A stretch of 64,000 nucleotides of DNA from assembly GCA_015039315.1 (NCBI GenBank), contig WIDE01000007.1, positions 652,871 through 716,870 of the forward strand, read 5' to 3'. The translations under genes and the position numbers were made by a program. The notes under the pieces are model-generated. The model was given only the letters and a program-made list of their open reading frames with translations, was not told where the DNA came from and did no database searches. The stretch comes from Clavulina sp. PMI_390 (Eukaryota; Basidiomycota; Agaricomycetes; Cantharellales; Hydnaceae). Of the stretch, positions 48,131 through 60,976 are shown piece by piece; the first letter of the stretch is position 1, and every line of letters begins with the position of its first letter.

Positions 48131-50615
48131 ATGAGGTACCCCGATGGATTCGAAGGCACCTTCAGCGAGGTCGCCGCACACCACTTTGCTGGTTTGTTCA
48201 CCCTTCCCAAGAAGGAGGAAGTCGAGGACGGTGCCCCCAAGAAGTCGCTGCTCCAGCACCTCCTCGAGCTCAATGCCATGCAGTGGATCACCTTCTGGTG
48301 CGGTTGGCTAGCCTGGACGTACGTGATTTTTTTCTTATCAACTTGGCACTCGCTAACCTCGAACATGCTTGGCTCCCGCTCCCAAAAATAATCATAAAAT
48401 CAAAATCCAGAACTGACGCTCTCGATTTCTTCGCCGTCTCGCTCTCTGTCACTCGTCTCACCGAGCAATTCGATCGCCCGTGCGTAGAATCGTCCCCGTT
48501 TACCCCGGGCTGCTCCCCCACGCCCTGAATCGCCCTAATTAATCTCCATTCTTTCGATTTTTATGCCCCGCTTCACAGTACAACGACTATCACGCAATCA
48601 ATCACCTTAACGCTGCTCTTCCGTTCGCTCGGTGCTCTCATCTTTGGTCTTGGTACGTCCTTTTGCGCAATGTTCGACTGGCAGGTCCCTCTCGCTCACA
48701 CACCGTTCTATCGTTGTCGTGACCTCTCCCCTTACAGCTTCCGATCGTTATGGACGAAGGTGGCCCCTCGTCTTCGTTCTCGTGCGTATCTCCGTGCATT
48801 TCCGGGCTTTTCACTCGAATTTCTGGGAATTTTTTTGGTTCCCTTCAATTGAATGAACTGCCCAAATGCTGTCAGGGGTGTTGATATGCTCACTCATAAC
48901 TGCCTTATTTTCTGTTCTATCGTCAGGTCATTATCGTTGCCCTCCAAATCGGAACTAGCTTTACGCAGACCTTCCACCAGTTCCTTGCATGCAGGAGCTT
49001 GTTCGGTATTGCAATGGTACGCATGATCTCTCAAGTCATCAACCGCTCAAGGCTTGGCTGGTTACTCACGAATGATTCCTGATCTTGCTCGTTTTGGGTT
49101 TTACTCTCCATTCGTTCTGTCTCGTGGACGTAACTCGCTGCTCGGAAATCTCGGGGTTCTAATCTATCAACGCACACCACTATGGCAAATCATCCGTGTT
49201 GTTGGGATTGCACGCGCGCCAATGTCATTCACACACGCATACCTGTGTCCGCAATTAGGGGGGTGTGTGGGGTATGGCCTCTGCCACTTCGCTTGAGATG
49301 CTCCCAGTTGAGGTTCGAGGGCTCGCGAGCGGTGTGCTGCAGCAGGGTTATGCAGTTGGTTATCTGATTGGCGCCGTGATGAACTTGGTATGTCCATCGG
49401 GTTTCCCTTTGCCTCTTGCACAATTCGCTTACTTTTCTCTTGGTCCTGTAACAAAAACAGTGGCTCGTCCCCAAGAACCCCCACACCTGGCGATCGCTCT
49501 TCTGGGTTGCGGCCGGAATTTCCGGTTTCGCAGCGATCTTCCGTGCTGTCCTTCCCGAATCCCCTCTCTTCCTGCGTGCCAAGGCCGATCGTGAGCAAGC
49601 TGAGCGCGATGCTATCGCTCGTGGAGAGCCCATCCCAAGCGGTAGTGAGAAGACCAGGATATTCTTCAGGCAGATCTGGTTGATGCTCAAGACCCATTGG
49701 CTGCTATGCATCTACGCGGTACTCTTGATGACTGGGTGAGTTTTTACTCCCAGTCGTCGCATTCTGCCGGCCCATAGCTAACCACTGTCACCCATCCAGC
49801 TTCAACTTCCTGTCCCACGGTTCTCAGGATATTTACCCAACTTATCTCCAGTCGGACAAGCTCCTGTCTTCCCAACTTGCCACCAAGGCCACCATTATCG
49901 GGAACTGCGGTGCCGTCGCAGGTGGTACCATTGCTGGGCTCGTCTCGCAGCACCTCGGCCGTCGTCTCACCATGCTGCTGTTCATCCTCTTGATCGGTTG
50001 CTTTATCCCTCTCTGGATCATCCCCGGCACGTTCTCTCCTCTTGCTGCTGGCGCGTTCTGCGTCCAGTTCGGTGTCCAGGGTGCATGGGGTGTTATTCCG
50101 ATCCATTTGGCGGAGATGAGCCCTACTGCGTTCCGAGCCACATTCCCCGGTCTGATGTATCAGATGGGTAACATGGTTAGCAGTGCTAGTAGCCAGATCG
50201 AGTCCAGTACGTATCTCTCAGTCTTTTCATTTTATTTTCGCTTGACTCACTGACAATCCATCTTCGTCGAATAGCTGGTGCCGCGCATCTCAAGACAACC
50301 GTTCACGGCAAGGTCGTTGGTAACTACGCTAAAGTGCAGGGCATCCTGCTCGGCACCGTCGCTATATTCACTTTCATCATCATTGCGATTGGCCCCGAGA
50401 AGCACGGTTCGCATTTCGAGCGCTCCAAGATGGCGTTCGAGGAGGGCGCTGGTCTCGACGAAATTGCGGCTGGACGCGAGAATGTGTACGCCGGAGGGAG
50501 AGTAGTTGAGCATGGTGATGTGGAGGCTAGCGGCAGCCGTCAGTCACCGCCGAGGAAGGAGAGCTTCGATGAGGAGAAGACCCCAGAGAAGGGAGAGGAG
50601 ATTGAGAGGGTCTAA
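48131..50615 (+). CDS. SHS-family (JEN1-type) monocarboxylate/proton symporter
   Basis: Major facilitator of the sialate:H+ symporter family, whose fungal members such as Jen1 take up lactate, pyruvate and related acids with protons at the plasma membrane. The reading frame crosses about eight short introns, one of which leaves the diagnostic motif NFLSHGSQDIYPT (49804-49842) intact; this matches the family signature N-x-x-S/T-H-x-S/T-Q-D-x-x-x-T. Other landmarks are ALDFFAVSLSVTRLTEQFDR, the loop 2-3 motif ASDRYGRRWPL, GTSFTQTFHQFLACRSLFGI, and GVWGMASATSLEMLPVEVRG. The N-terminus (MRYPDGFEGTFSEVAAHHF) and charged C-terminal tail (SRQSPPRKESFDEEKTPEKG) are cytoplasmic. Length and twelve-segment pattern are normal for the family. 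The substrate is inferred, not proven. Confidence 0.92.
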
Positions 50616-51362
50616 ACTTTGGACGGGGATATCCCCTACGACGTTGATGTTGATATTTACTTATGCGCCTGATTGCTTCCTTGCTTTTCCTTGACCTTGA
50701 CCTTTGATGACTGCACTCACCTTAGTGCCTCGACTTTTCACGACTATCTGGTTTTCTTGTAGTGTACTTCACTCTTATGTAGTACGGTTCTCTGACGAAG
50801 ACAAAACTTCATTTACCCCTCGTATACCTAGCGATATAACGTTCCAAGTGCGACCTAAGACCATGAAACGAGATTTGGCAAACGGCACGCTATGATGAAT
50901 CTTTGTTTGTGTCTGCGTTGATCGACGGCACTCCTTCGGAACCGAACCTCACCAGACACTCCCTCCCACAAAGAGCGTATTATGTCCAGGGAGGGCTCAG
51001 ATGACTTCATAAAACTTTCTGGATGATCAGGCACATTCTTCTCTTCCATTATGACGCGTCGTGAACGGCAGAGTAATTGCTTCCTGGGCTGCTGACCACT
51101 TTCGGGCGGCGATAAACTGAATGGGTTCCTACACAGTGGCGAACCACCCATAGAGACCAGAACGCGTTATTTCGAGCTACAATATAATATCGCAGTCGCT
51201 TTATTCAAATGTGACTACCGGAGCCCCACCGGCGATGCGGAGAAACTGAGCTCAAATCGTTCCAGCACATATAACCCCGCATTTGCCAGTATTCGTCTCA
51301 TCTCTTCTTTCTCATATCCGCAAAGCCTCACCCCCCACGACGAAGAGCTCGATCGTCGAATT
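50616..51362. other. Intergenic region before beta-mannosidase
   Basis: This 747-bp stretch holds the transporter 3' UTR and the beta-mannosidase promoter. Short open frames (50704-50895, 50855-51151) lack features. No RNA gene or repeat was recognised. Confidence 0.45.
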
Positions 51363-54300
51363 ATGAAGGCAATCAAGTCCCTCGGACGACGGCTGTCCTT
51401 AGCGAAGTCCTCTCCATCTTCGTCTCCCTCGACGAGCCCGACTAGTCCCAAGAAATCGAATGGGTTGTCGGCCAGTCCTAGCACTACCACGTCGACAACG
51501 ATCGCGGTATCGGAGGCTCCTTTGATCCCCAAGCCGCTTCAAGAGGTTCCTGTCATACACGAGATCGACCCAAGTAAGATTCTCAGCGTAACAGACGCGG
51601 AAACCACGGCGCCCGCCACGAGTCCAGAGACGCCAGCGATCTCCAGTACGACTCCCGCAGTAGAACCTGCGGCTAAACCGGTCCCCGCAGCAGCTGCTCC
51701 TGCCATCGCAACAGCAACTTCAACAGCAATCACAGTCCCACTCAACCAGGGCTGGACCTTTGCCCGCCAAGCAGTGGAGAACGAGCCCGCTCTCCCCTTC
51801 CCGGCTGATGAGTGGATCGATGCGTCAGTCTTCCCGACCAATGTGCATTCCGAACTACTCAAGTTGGGAAAGATTCCCGATCCATTTATTGGGTTGAATG
51901 AGTATGATGTGCAGTGTGAGTTTTTGGCATTGCTCGCTTTCTGCGCTATCTACTCACTGATATACCATTCGAATCTGGATAACGTAGGGATCGGAGAGAC
52001 TGCATGGGCATTCAAGACCAGCTTTGAGGTGGAATCTAAAGTGCTTGACGAACCTAATGTTGATTTGGTGTTTGAGGGTCTGGACACTTACGCCAGCGTA
52101 TATCTGGTGAGTTCACGGGGTCTTTAGCCTCATTAATCAGCGAAAGAGTTATTAATTGACCAATCCTTTATCCTTTCTATTATCGCAGAACGGTGACCTC
52201 ATTCTTGAGTCAGTCGACTCTCACACTAGGCAGTCCCTGTGTTACTAACTCTGAATGATTTTGCACTTCCCTCTTTCCTAGAGCGACCAACATGTTCCTC
52301 GAGTATCGCGTCCCCGTCAAGTCCCACCTAAAGACCGACACCAATGAGTTGCTCATCCAATTCCCATCTACATTCCATAAAGGCTTGGAACTCGAAGAGC
52401 AGAACGGGAAGAAACAAGTGTGGAACGGGAACTCGAGTCGGCTCCATGTTCGTAAGGCGCAGTACCAGTAAGATACCCCAATTTTATACGCCAGTTCATC
52501 GTCGTTCTGATTATATCCTCGATTGGCGTCGATTTGTGTCCTTGTGGGGTGTGGAACAGTTATGGCTGGGATTGGGTATGTTCCTGACTCATCTATCCAC
52601 AAGTGTTGCGGCTTATCTCGACATTCCACACTTCCTGCTTTCTCGTATGCTCTGATGATACGGTACAATAGGGCCCCAATATCATGACTGTTGGCCCATG
52701 GAAGCCCATCTTCCTCCACGCATATACCGCCCATATCGCCGACGCACACATCAAAACCGTCCTATCTGAAGCCCTTGACAGTGCCACTCTCAATATCTCG
52801 CTGGATGTTAGCGGAGCCGAGCTCGCTTCTGAGGGCCTTGGCGCGGTGGTGACAGTACTCAAGCCTGATGGGACTGTGGCAGTTACACAGACAGCCAGTC
52901 TGTCTACCACGGAAACATCAGGGGTCCTGAAATCGAAACTTGACATCGAGCTCGCCAAAGATGATATCCAACTATGGTATCCTATTGGGTACGGCGCCCA
53001 GCCCGTCTACACCGTCAACGTGGAGGTGAAACAGAAGAGCGAAAGTACGAGTGAAGAAGCGTCCAGCTCTACCTTGCCCCTGGCACATAAGGCTCAGCGT
53101 ATAGGCCTCCGCACAGTCCGCGTCGTTCAAGATCCATTGGAGGGCCAAGAAGGGTTGTCATTCCTGTTCGAGGTGAACGGCGTTAGGATCTTTGCTGGAG
53201 GATCGAATTGGTACGCGTTTCTTCCTCTAGACCACCCACCTACCATGCTCTTCAACAAGTTTGCTGAGACGTCTCTCTTGGGGATAGGATTCCGGCAGAC
53301 TCGTTCCTAACGGAACTTCCTGCTGAACGCTACGTTGATTGGCTAAAGCTCATGGTTCAGGGAAACCAGAACATGATCCGTATTTGGGGAGGAGGTATCT
53401 ATGAGCCAGACGTCTTTTACGACACTTGTGATGGTGATCTTTCTTCCTTCTTCGCCTTCTATGGACCGCAAAAGGGGGAGTTAATGCTGATGGTAATTTC
53501 TTGGGACTTGTGATTATGGTAGAACTTGGGATCATGGTCTGGCAAGATTTCATGTTCGCGTGTGGTCAATACCCAGCGTACGATGCTTTCGTCGAGTCTG
53601 TGAAGAGCGAGGCGGAGCAAGCCGTGAAGCGGTTGAGGCACCACCCTTCACTTGTTATCTGGGGTGAGTGTTTTTGGCCTCCACTCACTGCGGTGCACTC
53701 ACATTCTTTTACTAAACGCCATGGACTTGTCGCCGTCGCTTCACAATACTGCTGTGTCTCTCGGTTCTATGTATTGGCATACCTTCATCTCGCTACCTCG
53801 TGTCAACACTGGACCGCCGAGGGTAGCCGGGAACAACGAAGACTATATGATGGCTGAAATCCTTAAATTACCCATTGATTGGTCTCTCACCAGCCTTTCG
53901 GAATCAGAACTCAAGGCTAGCGCTTTACCTGCGCGACACATCTACGAAACAGTCCTTCCCGAGGTGGTGAATCGCATCGGGAATGGCGACGTGTATTACC
54001 ACAGATCTAGCCCGTATTCTATTCCTGGGAAGAGCAGTATGGATTTGAAGCATGGAGATTTGCACAATTGTGAGTAGTGGTCTTTACGATTTGGATCTGG
54101 TGTCTCATGCTGTCATTGTTCAGGGAACGTCTGGCACGGAGAGCAGCTTGACTACCAGAAATGGGAGTACATGTCTGCTCGCTTTGTCTCAGAGTTTGGA
54201 ATGTGAGTTCTCGTTGCTGGAGGAAAAATCATATGCCTCGTATCCCTCACTAACCATTCATCACACTTCCTCTCTACCCTTGTCTGACCATTGTGGGATA

Positions 54301-55737
54301 TGTAGGCAAGCATTCCCTGACAGGCGAACGGTTGACCATTGGTTGGGTGGAAATACTGCTGAGCGCTCGCCGCAATCGCGAACCTCGGTGTCGCACAACA
54401 AATCTACCGGGCACGAGAAACGTCTCGCGGTGAGTACAGCCAATGTTACGCGAGAAATTGTCTTCGCGGAGTAGCTGACGTCTTTTGAACCTGATACACT
54501 ATCGTGAGTAGCAATATCTCATCGATAACTTCCCATACTCGATGGACATGGACGGCTACATTTATGCAACTCAATTGCTACAAAGCGAGGCCGTTTCAAG
54601 TGCATACCGTGTCTGGAGGCGAAACTGGAAGGGCCGAGGTAAAGAATATAACGCTGGAGTGCTGGTGTGGCAGGTGCGACTAATGTTTCTTGCTATTGGT
54701 GTATCATAAGCTGACGAAGCATTCTGCATTCTCTCTCCTAATGTTCTTCGATCGCTTGGATGTCCCGCTCGTGCTAATCATGTAGCTGAATGATTGCTGG
54801 CCTGTCACTTCATGGGCCCTCGTCGACTATTTCCTACGTCCCAAACCTGCTTTCTTCACTATTGCAAGAGAACTACGGCCACTCACTGTAGGGATTGCAC
54901 GATATGAGAAGAAGGGACCGGTCCCAAAGAGCTCAGCGGAGGCGAGCCAGTTCTTTGTTGCCGTTTGGGCCACAAACGCCACGCTTGAGGCTAATACGGT
55001 ATGAGTCTTCTAATTTTTGTATCTGGTGTTGATGGAGCTCGGACCAACTAACGTATCCTTCGTGTATCGCCTTGCCGATTCCCCATCTTCGCGTATCGTC
55101 AGGTCTCACTCGAGCTCGCGGCATTCGACCTCTACGACCCTACATTCCAGTGGAGCCAAAAGAAGGATATAACTCTCCCACCGAATTCCAGCACCGACCT
55201 GATGATGATGCCTCTACCCGGCCAACCTCCATTGTCAAAGAAGAGCCAAGTCCCTCGCGGAATAGTCGTCCATGCGAAGCTACTGGACAAGGACGGAGAT
55301 GTCATTTCGCGGAATACCAATTGGTGCGTCTTACAATTCCGCTCATTGTGTTCTGATTCTCACGAGCCCACGAATGGGCGGATAGGCCTGAACCCTTCAA
55401 GTTCATCAACTTCCCTCCACCATCCGCTATTTCCCTCAAAGTGACCTCGACGTCTCCGCCCGTACTCAACCTCGCTGCCTCACTCGCCAAGAACCAAATC
55501 CTAACATCAGATAACAAACTGAGCCTTTCCGCTGATATCGAGGGAGCGACACAAATCACATTGTCAGCGGCTCGTCCCGTGAAGGGTATCATCCTCGATG
55601 CGGAGGGCGATGCCGATGTGAAATGGAGTGATCAAGCGATCGATCTCGTCCCTGGCGATGACCAAATCGTGTTGGCGTGGGGGTTGGGAAAACGGGAAGT
55701 CAAGGTGAGGTACCTAGGTGATGGGGTGGTTGAGTGA
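51363..55737 (+). CDS. Beta-mannosidase, glycoside hydrolase family 2
   Basis: Releases beta-1,4-linked mannose from the non-reducing end of manno-oligosaccharides. Many short introns interrupt the gene, and every catalytic block can be joined in frame. Order: a Ser/Thr/Pro/Ala-rich N-terminal extension of about 120 residues; the sugar-binding domain (LNQGWTFARQ, WIGETAWAFKTSFEV, VFEGLDTYASVYL); the immunoglobulin-like domain; IPADSFLTELPAERYVDWLK and NMIRIWGGGIYEPDVFYDTC; ELGIMVWQDFMFACGQYP; the acid/base motif AGNNED (Glu codon 53838-53840); and the nucleophile motif RFVSEFG (Glu codon 54192-54194), then MQAFPD. YNAGVLVWQLNDCWPVTSW closes the barrel. There is no signal peptide, so it is probably cytosolic, like the group of fungal enzymes that digest imported oligomers. 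It converges on the RBR ligase gene. Confidence 0.93.
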
Positions 55738-56044
55738 CACAGGGGATAGTCGGATCCACACCATCACACACGATACCGAATGTTCGCATTTTCTAGGGTC
55801 TACATAACTCACAACTGTATGTAAATGTAAATAATAGCATGAAACGGTGCCGCAAGCCCAAAATAATAGGACTTGCTACCTTGCTAACTCAAGACAGGTT
55901 TGTGTACAGGGATACAAATAACACACGGCTCACTGGTGTACAATCATAGAAAGGATAACACAAAGCTAGGAACCCCGAAGAACGAAAGCATCAAGAACTT
56001 AAACAAGTTAAATGTCAGTAAGATGTCTGCGAGGACAGGCATCA
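55738..56044. other. Convergent 3' region
   Basis: The 307 bp between the stops of beta-mannosidase (plus) and the RBR ligase (minus) should hold both 3' UTRs and polyadenylation signals. An AT-rich patch lies at about 55795-55860. No other feature is seen. Confidence 0.5.
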
Positions 56045-58302
56045 TCACTCGACCAAAGAAAGGTGAAATAATCTCGCGACCACCCCGCTACCGGAGCCAC
56101 TAGCATGTGCGCGCGAATCCCTTCCACGCCCCTGCGCCCTTCTATTCCTCGCAGCGTCTCTCTCACCATCACCGTCGGCCCTGGGCTGTCCGCGGTCCGC
56201 TCGAGGCCTCAAAAGCTCTTCCTCTGACCACAGGTCACAGGGTGGATTTTTCGAACAGCGATTGCGCTCAGAATCCCATAGCGACACGCAATTGAAGCAG
56301 AAGGAGGTACCACAAGGACAGGTGACATGTCTGCAACCAGCTGAAAGCTCGATGAGTCGCTATTAGTGAGGACGGAAGGCGAGCGTAAGTAATGAATCAA
56401 ACCGCTGATCAGGGAAGGCGGAACGCACTTTGCACTTCGGACAGTTTCGCCAATTCTTCTTCTTAGCAAGAGCAATGACCTTGCGATCATCAGGATTCTT
56501 CTCCTCTTCAGGGAGCGCCTGGACAAAGGGTATGAAGGTGATTAAATTTGATTGATGGGAGCTTAAGCACGAGAGCATACCTGGTATCTCGCGCATGTGA
56601 TTCCTAAGCACGAGAAACCGGTCAATTAGACAGCAATGGGGTGGAAAAGTAAAAAGGGACTAACCTGAGTGGAAAGACGTCTTGCACGCTATACAGACAT
56701 ACGTGCGGCATGCTCCACACTTTGCCATTATCTTGCCTCCAGTAGGTGCCGCTCCGACCAAAGGCACTGAACAGCGTGGGTTCGGACAGAACATCTACAA
56801 GGGATCAGGTGTGAGTAATGATGCTCAACGCGTGACGAGAGCGAAGTCTTACAAGGAAGTTTTCATCTTGGTACTTCAGGTCCTTCTATGAAGGGGGAAA
56901 ATCAACGTCAGTCAATAGCTAATGAGGGCTCAGGAGACGGGCAGAAACGAACCCATTGTTGTAACATCGCGTATGGAAGTATGCGATCAGCATCCTGATC
57001 TGAGATGGGCCACACAGTTTCTGTGCACCCTGGGCATCCAATAGGGAAGACTTTCTTTGGTAATCTCGCAGCATCAAACTTTCCTTGCACATAACGGCAT
57101 AGACAGTTCGTGCAAAAGGCGTGGCGTTCTGGGCAAGAAAGTTTGGTACCCAAGAGAGTAGGAAGGCCAGGCTGCGAGCCGATCGCAGGCCGTCCCGGTT
57201 GAGGGCCATTATGACGTAGCTCAAATGCCGGGCTGGGGACAACGGTGAACCGTTCTGTACAAATCATGCACCTTGCAGTAGACGTAGGGCGGGTCATAGT
57301 GCGATAATCTTGTGTTTTGATGACTGAGATATTGGCAAGTCAGGAAGGTACCTCGTCAAACCTATGAGGGAGTCTTCAAGTGTGCACTTACGCGCTCTGA
57401 CGATCTGTTCGATCTGCTCCCTCGAGATTGTTGGCCTCGGGGGCGGTGCAGGCTGGCGATCCTCGGACCGAGAGGGCTTCTCAGCTGCCTTCTGACGTGC
57501 TTCTTCCTCGTAGCGGGCCTGGACGCGTCGCGCAAGTGCTGCATCGGAAGCTATCATTTGCTGAACAGAAGGAAGCAATTAGATGCGAATGGCACGTCAA
57601 GATAATAGTAAGATCGCTATATCACCTCTTGCTCTGCAATGGCAAGTATGATCCTTAATGTCTCTACATCCTGCCAATCTAACGCGGCTTGGACGTGCTC
57701 AGCAAGTCGTTGATCCTTCGTCGCACGATGGGTGTCCGGTCCTGATTTCAAGATCGTTTTCGGGGTCACCTGTGGGGGTGGTGGAGGCGCTGGCTGAGCT
57801 GCAGTCGATATCGGGGGAGGAAGAGGGCTAGAAGTAACGATTGCCTTGCGAGACGGAGGCGGGGCTGGTTGCGGTGCAGTTGATGCGGGGGGAATATTGG
57901 AAGCAACAGCTCCCTTGCGAGACTGAGGCTGAGTTGGTTGCGGCGGAGCTGATACATAGGGAGGAGGAAGACTAGGAACAACAGCTTCTTTGCGGGGAGC
58001 GGCTTTCGAGACGTTTGCCGCCTCCGAGCGACGCTTCTGCAACCTGACAGCTTGATGAGCTCGAATGCATACACAACTTATCGCGTTGGTTTTACAAACC
58101 TCTTTCCTTGAGGCGGCTCCTTCTTCGGAGGTGGGAGCTTCGACAATGACTCGGATAATTCGTTATCCGTGAGCTTTGAACTTGCAGAGTACATGCCAGC
58201 GAGAGAAGCAGGAGGCGGCAAGTTGATACGCGCATTAGGAGGGAGAGTTAGTGGTCGTGGAGCCCTAGCACCGGATAAAGAGAGTTGTGAGTCATAAAAC
58301 AT
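56045..58302 (-). CDS. RBR-type E3 ubiquitin ligase (RING-IBR-RING)
   Basis: RBR ligases pass ubiquitin from an E2 to a cysteine in RING2 and then to substrate. The likely start is ATG at 58300-58302 (MFYDSQLSLSGARAPRPLTL). A Pro-rich region with repeated PPPSRK/PQSRK units follows, then a helical region (DQRLAEHVQAALDWQDVETL, DAALARRVQARYEEEARQKA). RING1 is ARCMICTERF, KLSCPERHAFCTNCLCRYVQ and FPIGCPGC; the IBR is FCPNPRCSVPLVGA, AKCGACRTYVCIACKTSFHS and GITC; RING2 is NWRNCPKCK and GCRHVTCPCGTSFCFNC, matching the HxTCxCGxxFCxxC RBR signature in which the RING2 cysteine is catalytic. The C-terminus is Arg/Gly-rich (RADRGQPRADGDGERDAARN). About seven exons; several junctions were placed approximately. 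Substrate unknown. Confidence 0.85.
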
Positions 58303-59007
58303 GGATATGGCAGCCTTTTGCCCACCTGCTCGAAGACGCGTTTGGTCGCGGGATCGCCTGAGGCGACGTAGTGGCGGGTGCCAACACCGGCCTACTTCGG
58401 AAGGCCTCATTATCGCTCCTGGTTGGACGAAAGATCAGACGAAGGGAGCATGTTGGAGCGAGCGAGGGCTACGTACTGAGGAATCACATAGTCGGGGCCC
58501 CACCGAACAGCTCTGGAGCTCTGACCCTGACTGAAGCTGCTGTAGTACATAGTATCACAGGCCACCATAGAGTTCTGATGCCTTCGTCAAGGTATTGACG
58601 ACTCGCGCTTTCGGTTGAGTGATGGAGCAAGGAGACTTAAGAAGGGGTCCGCCTTGGCCGCTTGCGATCGGGTGGGCAAGGGTGTTGAAGGGTGGTCGAG
58701 ACGGTCAATGCCGCAGAACAAGGCGATGAGAATCTAATTCTAGGCCAGGCCGAGCTTTTTTGTGTGCAGATCCTGACTCCTGTCCAACATGACGAGTTTT
58801 CCTATAAAAGACAAGTCATGATAAAGACTTTGCTGAATTGGCCAATTCATCGTTTAGGAGTATGAATGCATCTTCCTTCCGCTGAGTTTCCGGAGAAGAA
58901 CGCAGTTGATGAGTGGGAAAAACAGCAGTATTCAGTCCAACTATGTGCAAACAATACAAGCGCCACGAGGCAGACTCGGCAACGATCTGTCCAACAATCC
59001 CGTCATC
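58303..59007. other. Divergent intergenic region
   Basis: This 705-bp region lies between the RBR ligase (minus) and the first F-box-like gene (plus) and should hold both promoters. Open frames at 58078-58410 (the antisense-side extension of the ligase exon) and 58371-58598 lack features. Confidence 0.45.
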
Positions 59008-60286
59008 ATGACTTTGGTCCACAAGCTTCCGGTAGAGCTACTCATTCACATCTTTTCCTATCCAGTTCAAGACTTCCGTTACTGGAGGGAGTATCCCAAC
59101 TTTCATCGCTATCGCCTTGTTCTATGTGCCGTTTGCTCACATCGCACTATCTATTGCCAAACTCTGGGCTGCCATATCCGTTGAAGGTGTCTCCGACACC
59201 TCATACAATTTTATAAAAAATTTAGATTGTTTCAAACTCCACCTCGAGCGTTCAGGCAATACTGCTCTGCTCGCTATTCGCTTCATTGAATGTCCCCTTC
59301 ATTTACTGCTGCAAATTCAGACGACTATACGTCCTCACTTTCACCGGATCAAGAGCATGACAGTAGTCACTGAAAATGATTACCTCCGCCATCTATTCCC
59401 TATCCCACAGGCTCCCCAGCTGCAGAGTCTAACATGTGTGAAAAAGGCGAACTATATGGAACTCCCCAAATTCCGGTTTTCACTCCTCAACCATGAGGTT
59501 GATACCCCATCACTTCGTCATTTAGACGTAGAAAATATATCTTGGAAAGCGCTATCCAATATTCCACTATGCCAGCTTACATCCTTGAGACTGTCATTAC
59601 CCACAGCCTGGAAAATTATGCCAGCCATTCAGTGGGGTGAGGTGTTTGGCATCCTCCGCCAATGCATCTCACTTGTGGCTCTTCACGTGGAACTTATTGA
59701 CTCGCGGCGCGAACGCAAACCAACAGAGATGGTTGATCTCTTAACCCTCGAGCGTTTGACGACCTATCACCCTGAGCTCCCCTCTCATTTACGAACCCCA
59801 AAGCTGGAACTTCTCCATGTCGTCCAAGGCGGGGCCACCTGTGATCCCCAGCAGCCTCTTCCTCATCTGAAAGTTTATGTTGTTGAACAGCCTTATATCA
59901 GCTTCCAACAATGGCACATGCCGGAATCGTTTAGTGCAGTACAGCACCTACATTTCGAGAGATGCGCTCGCAAGACTCTCATATGTGTCTTTCAGACGCT
60001 TGTGGAAAACAATGCGAATGATGGGACCCATCTTTCCTCGTTCCCCCATCTGCAGACTTTGAGTCTCTCTCTCCTAATGAATGACAAGGGGGGCGATTTT
60101 TGGCTTCTATCAGCGGTTTTTGACATGCTGGATGCTAGCCCAAATCTGCGACTCGAGTGTGTTTGGGATGATTTGTTCGCTAATGGCATCACCGATAAGC
60201 AGCGAGAGAAGTATGCGCACCGAATATTTCCTCTGAAGAGCTCTTATGGAGACACATACTTGTATGAGGACCAGGAGATGTTCTAA
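59008..60286 (+). pseudogene. F-box-like protein, tandem copy 1, frameshifted
   Basis: This copy starts MTLVHKLPVELLIHIFSYPV, an F-box-type N-terminus like copies 2 and 3, and reads in frame to GAVCS-equivalent LCAVCS. Compared with the two paralogues, 11 nt that encode most of the conserved RWRS are missing between 59140 and 59141, so the frame shifts. The downstream frame is otherwise open to 60286: LSIAKLWAAISVEGVSD, DVENISWKALSNIPLCQLTS, SHLRTPKLELLHVVQGGATC, VECVWD-type LRLECVWDDLFANG. No GT-AG intron repairs the gap. It may be a young pseudogene, or the part from an internal ATG at 59117 may still be made without the F-box. The rest shows no further damage. Confidence 0.75.
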
Positions 60287-60976
60287 GGAATCCAGGTGTG
60301 CAGCGCTGCCACTTCATGGCCCTCGCTATCTCGATCTACATATTCGAAACATCCTCCGGTTCAGTAGGTCGGTATTTGGTTATTATTAATCTGCTTCCAT
60401 TCGCCCCGGTATCTGTTATATCCAAGACGGGCGCGCGGATATTGTTTTTTACTTGTGAACTGTGCCTTATTGGCGCGGTCTCTCGCAAATTCTTGGACCT
60501 ATCTTCACTCTCATTTGTCGCGGTGAGAACCGATCCATGCGTCGCGCTGTCTACAGACAAGTAGCGTAAGTGTTGGTGGGGTTGCGTGTTCCATGCTACT
60601 GCATGTGGAATTGTTCTGGCGTTTGGCGCTAAATCTGAACATTCTAACCCTATCTATGACCCGACCCCAAATTACGAGCAGCTTTCCTGAAAAAGAAACG
60701 AGCAACCGCAGTTCGGAAAACAGAATTTGCTTGATCGAGAATTTGTATTGTTCGCAGCATCCGGCTCGATTGCGTTGTCTTCTACAGCATTTCCGGCCGT
60801 ATCGAGTAGGAATAGTAACCATCAGATGGAGACCTCTCAACAAGAGGGAGGAGGTGTCGTTGGTGGCCCCAAATCGTGCAAGCCCTCAACTAGAATGACA
60901 AACGCTGGATCATATTAGATCTGACTCATCAATCCTGGAACCAAACAAAACGAAACAATATCTTCCATGAACCACG
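60287..60976. other. Intergenic region between F-box copies 1 and 2
   Basis: The first 60 bp after copy 1 resemble the bases after copy 2, and the segment around 60720-60800 resembles 62660-62740 upstream of copy 3, so the duplication unit included flanking DNA. Short open frames here have no product. Confidence 0.55.
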
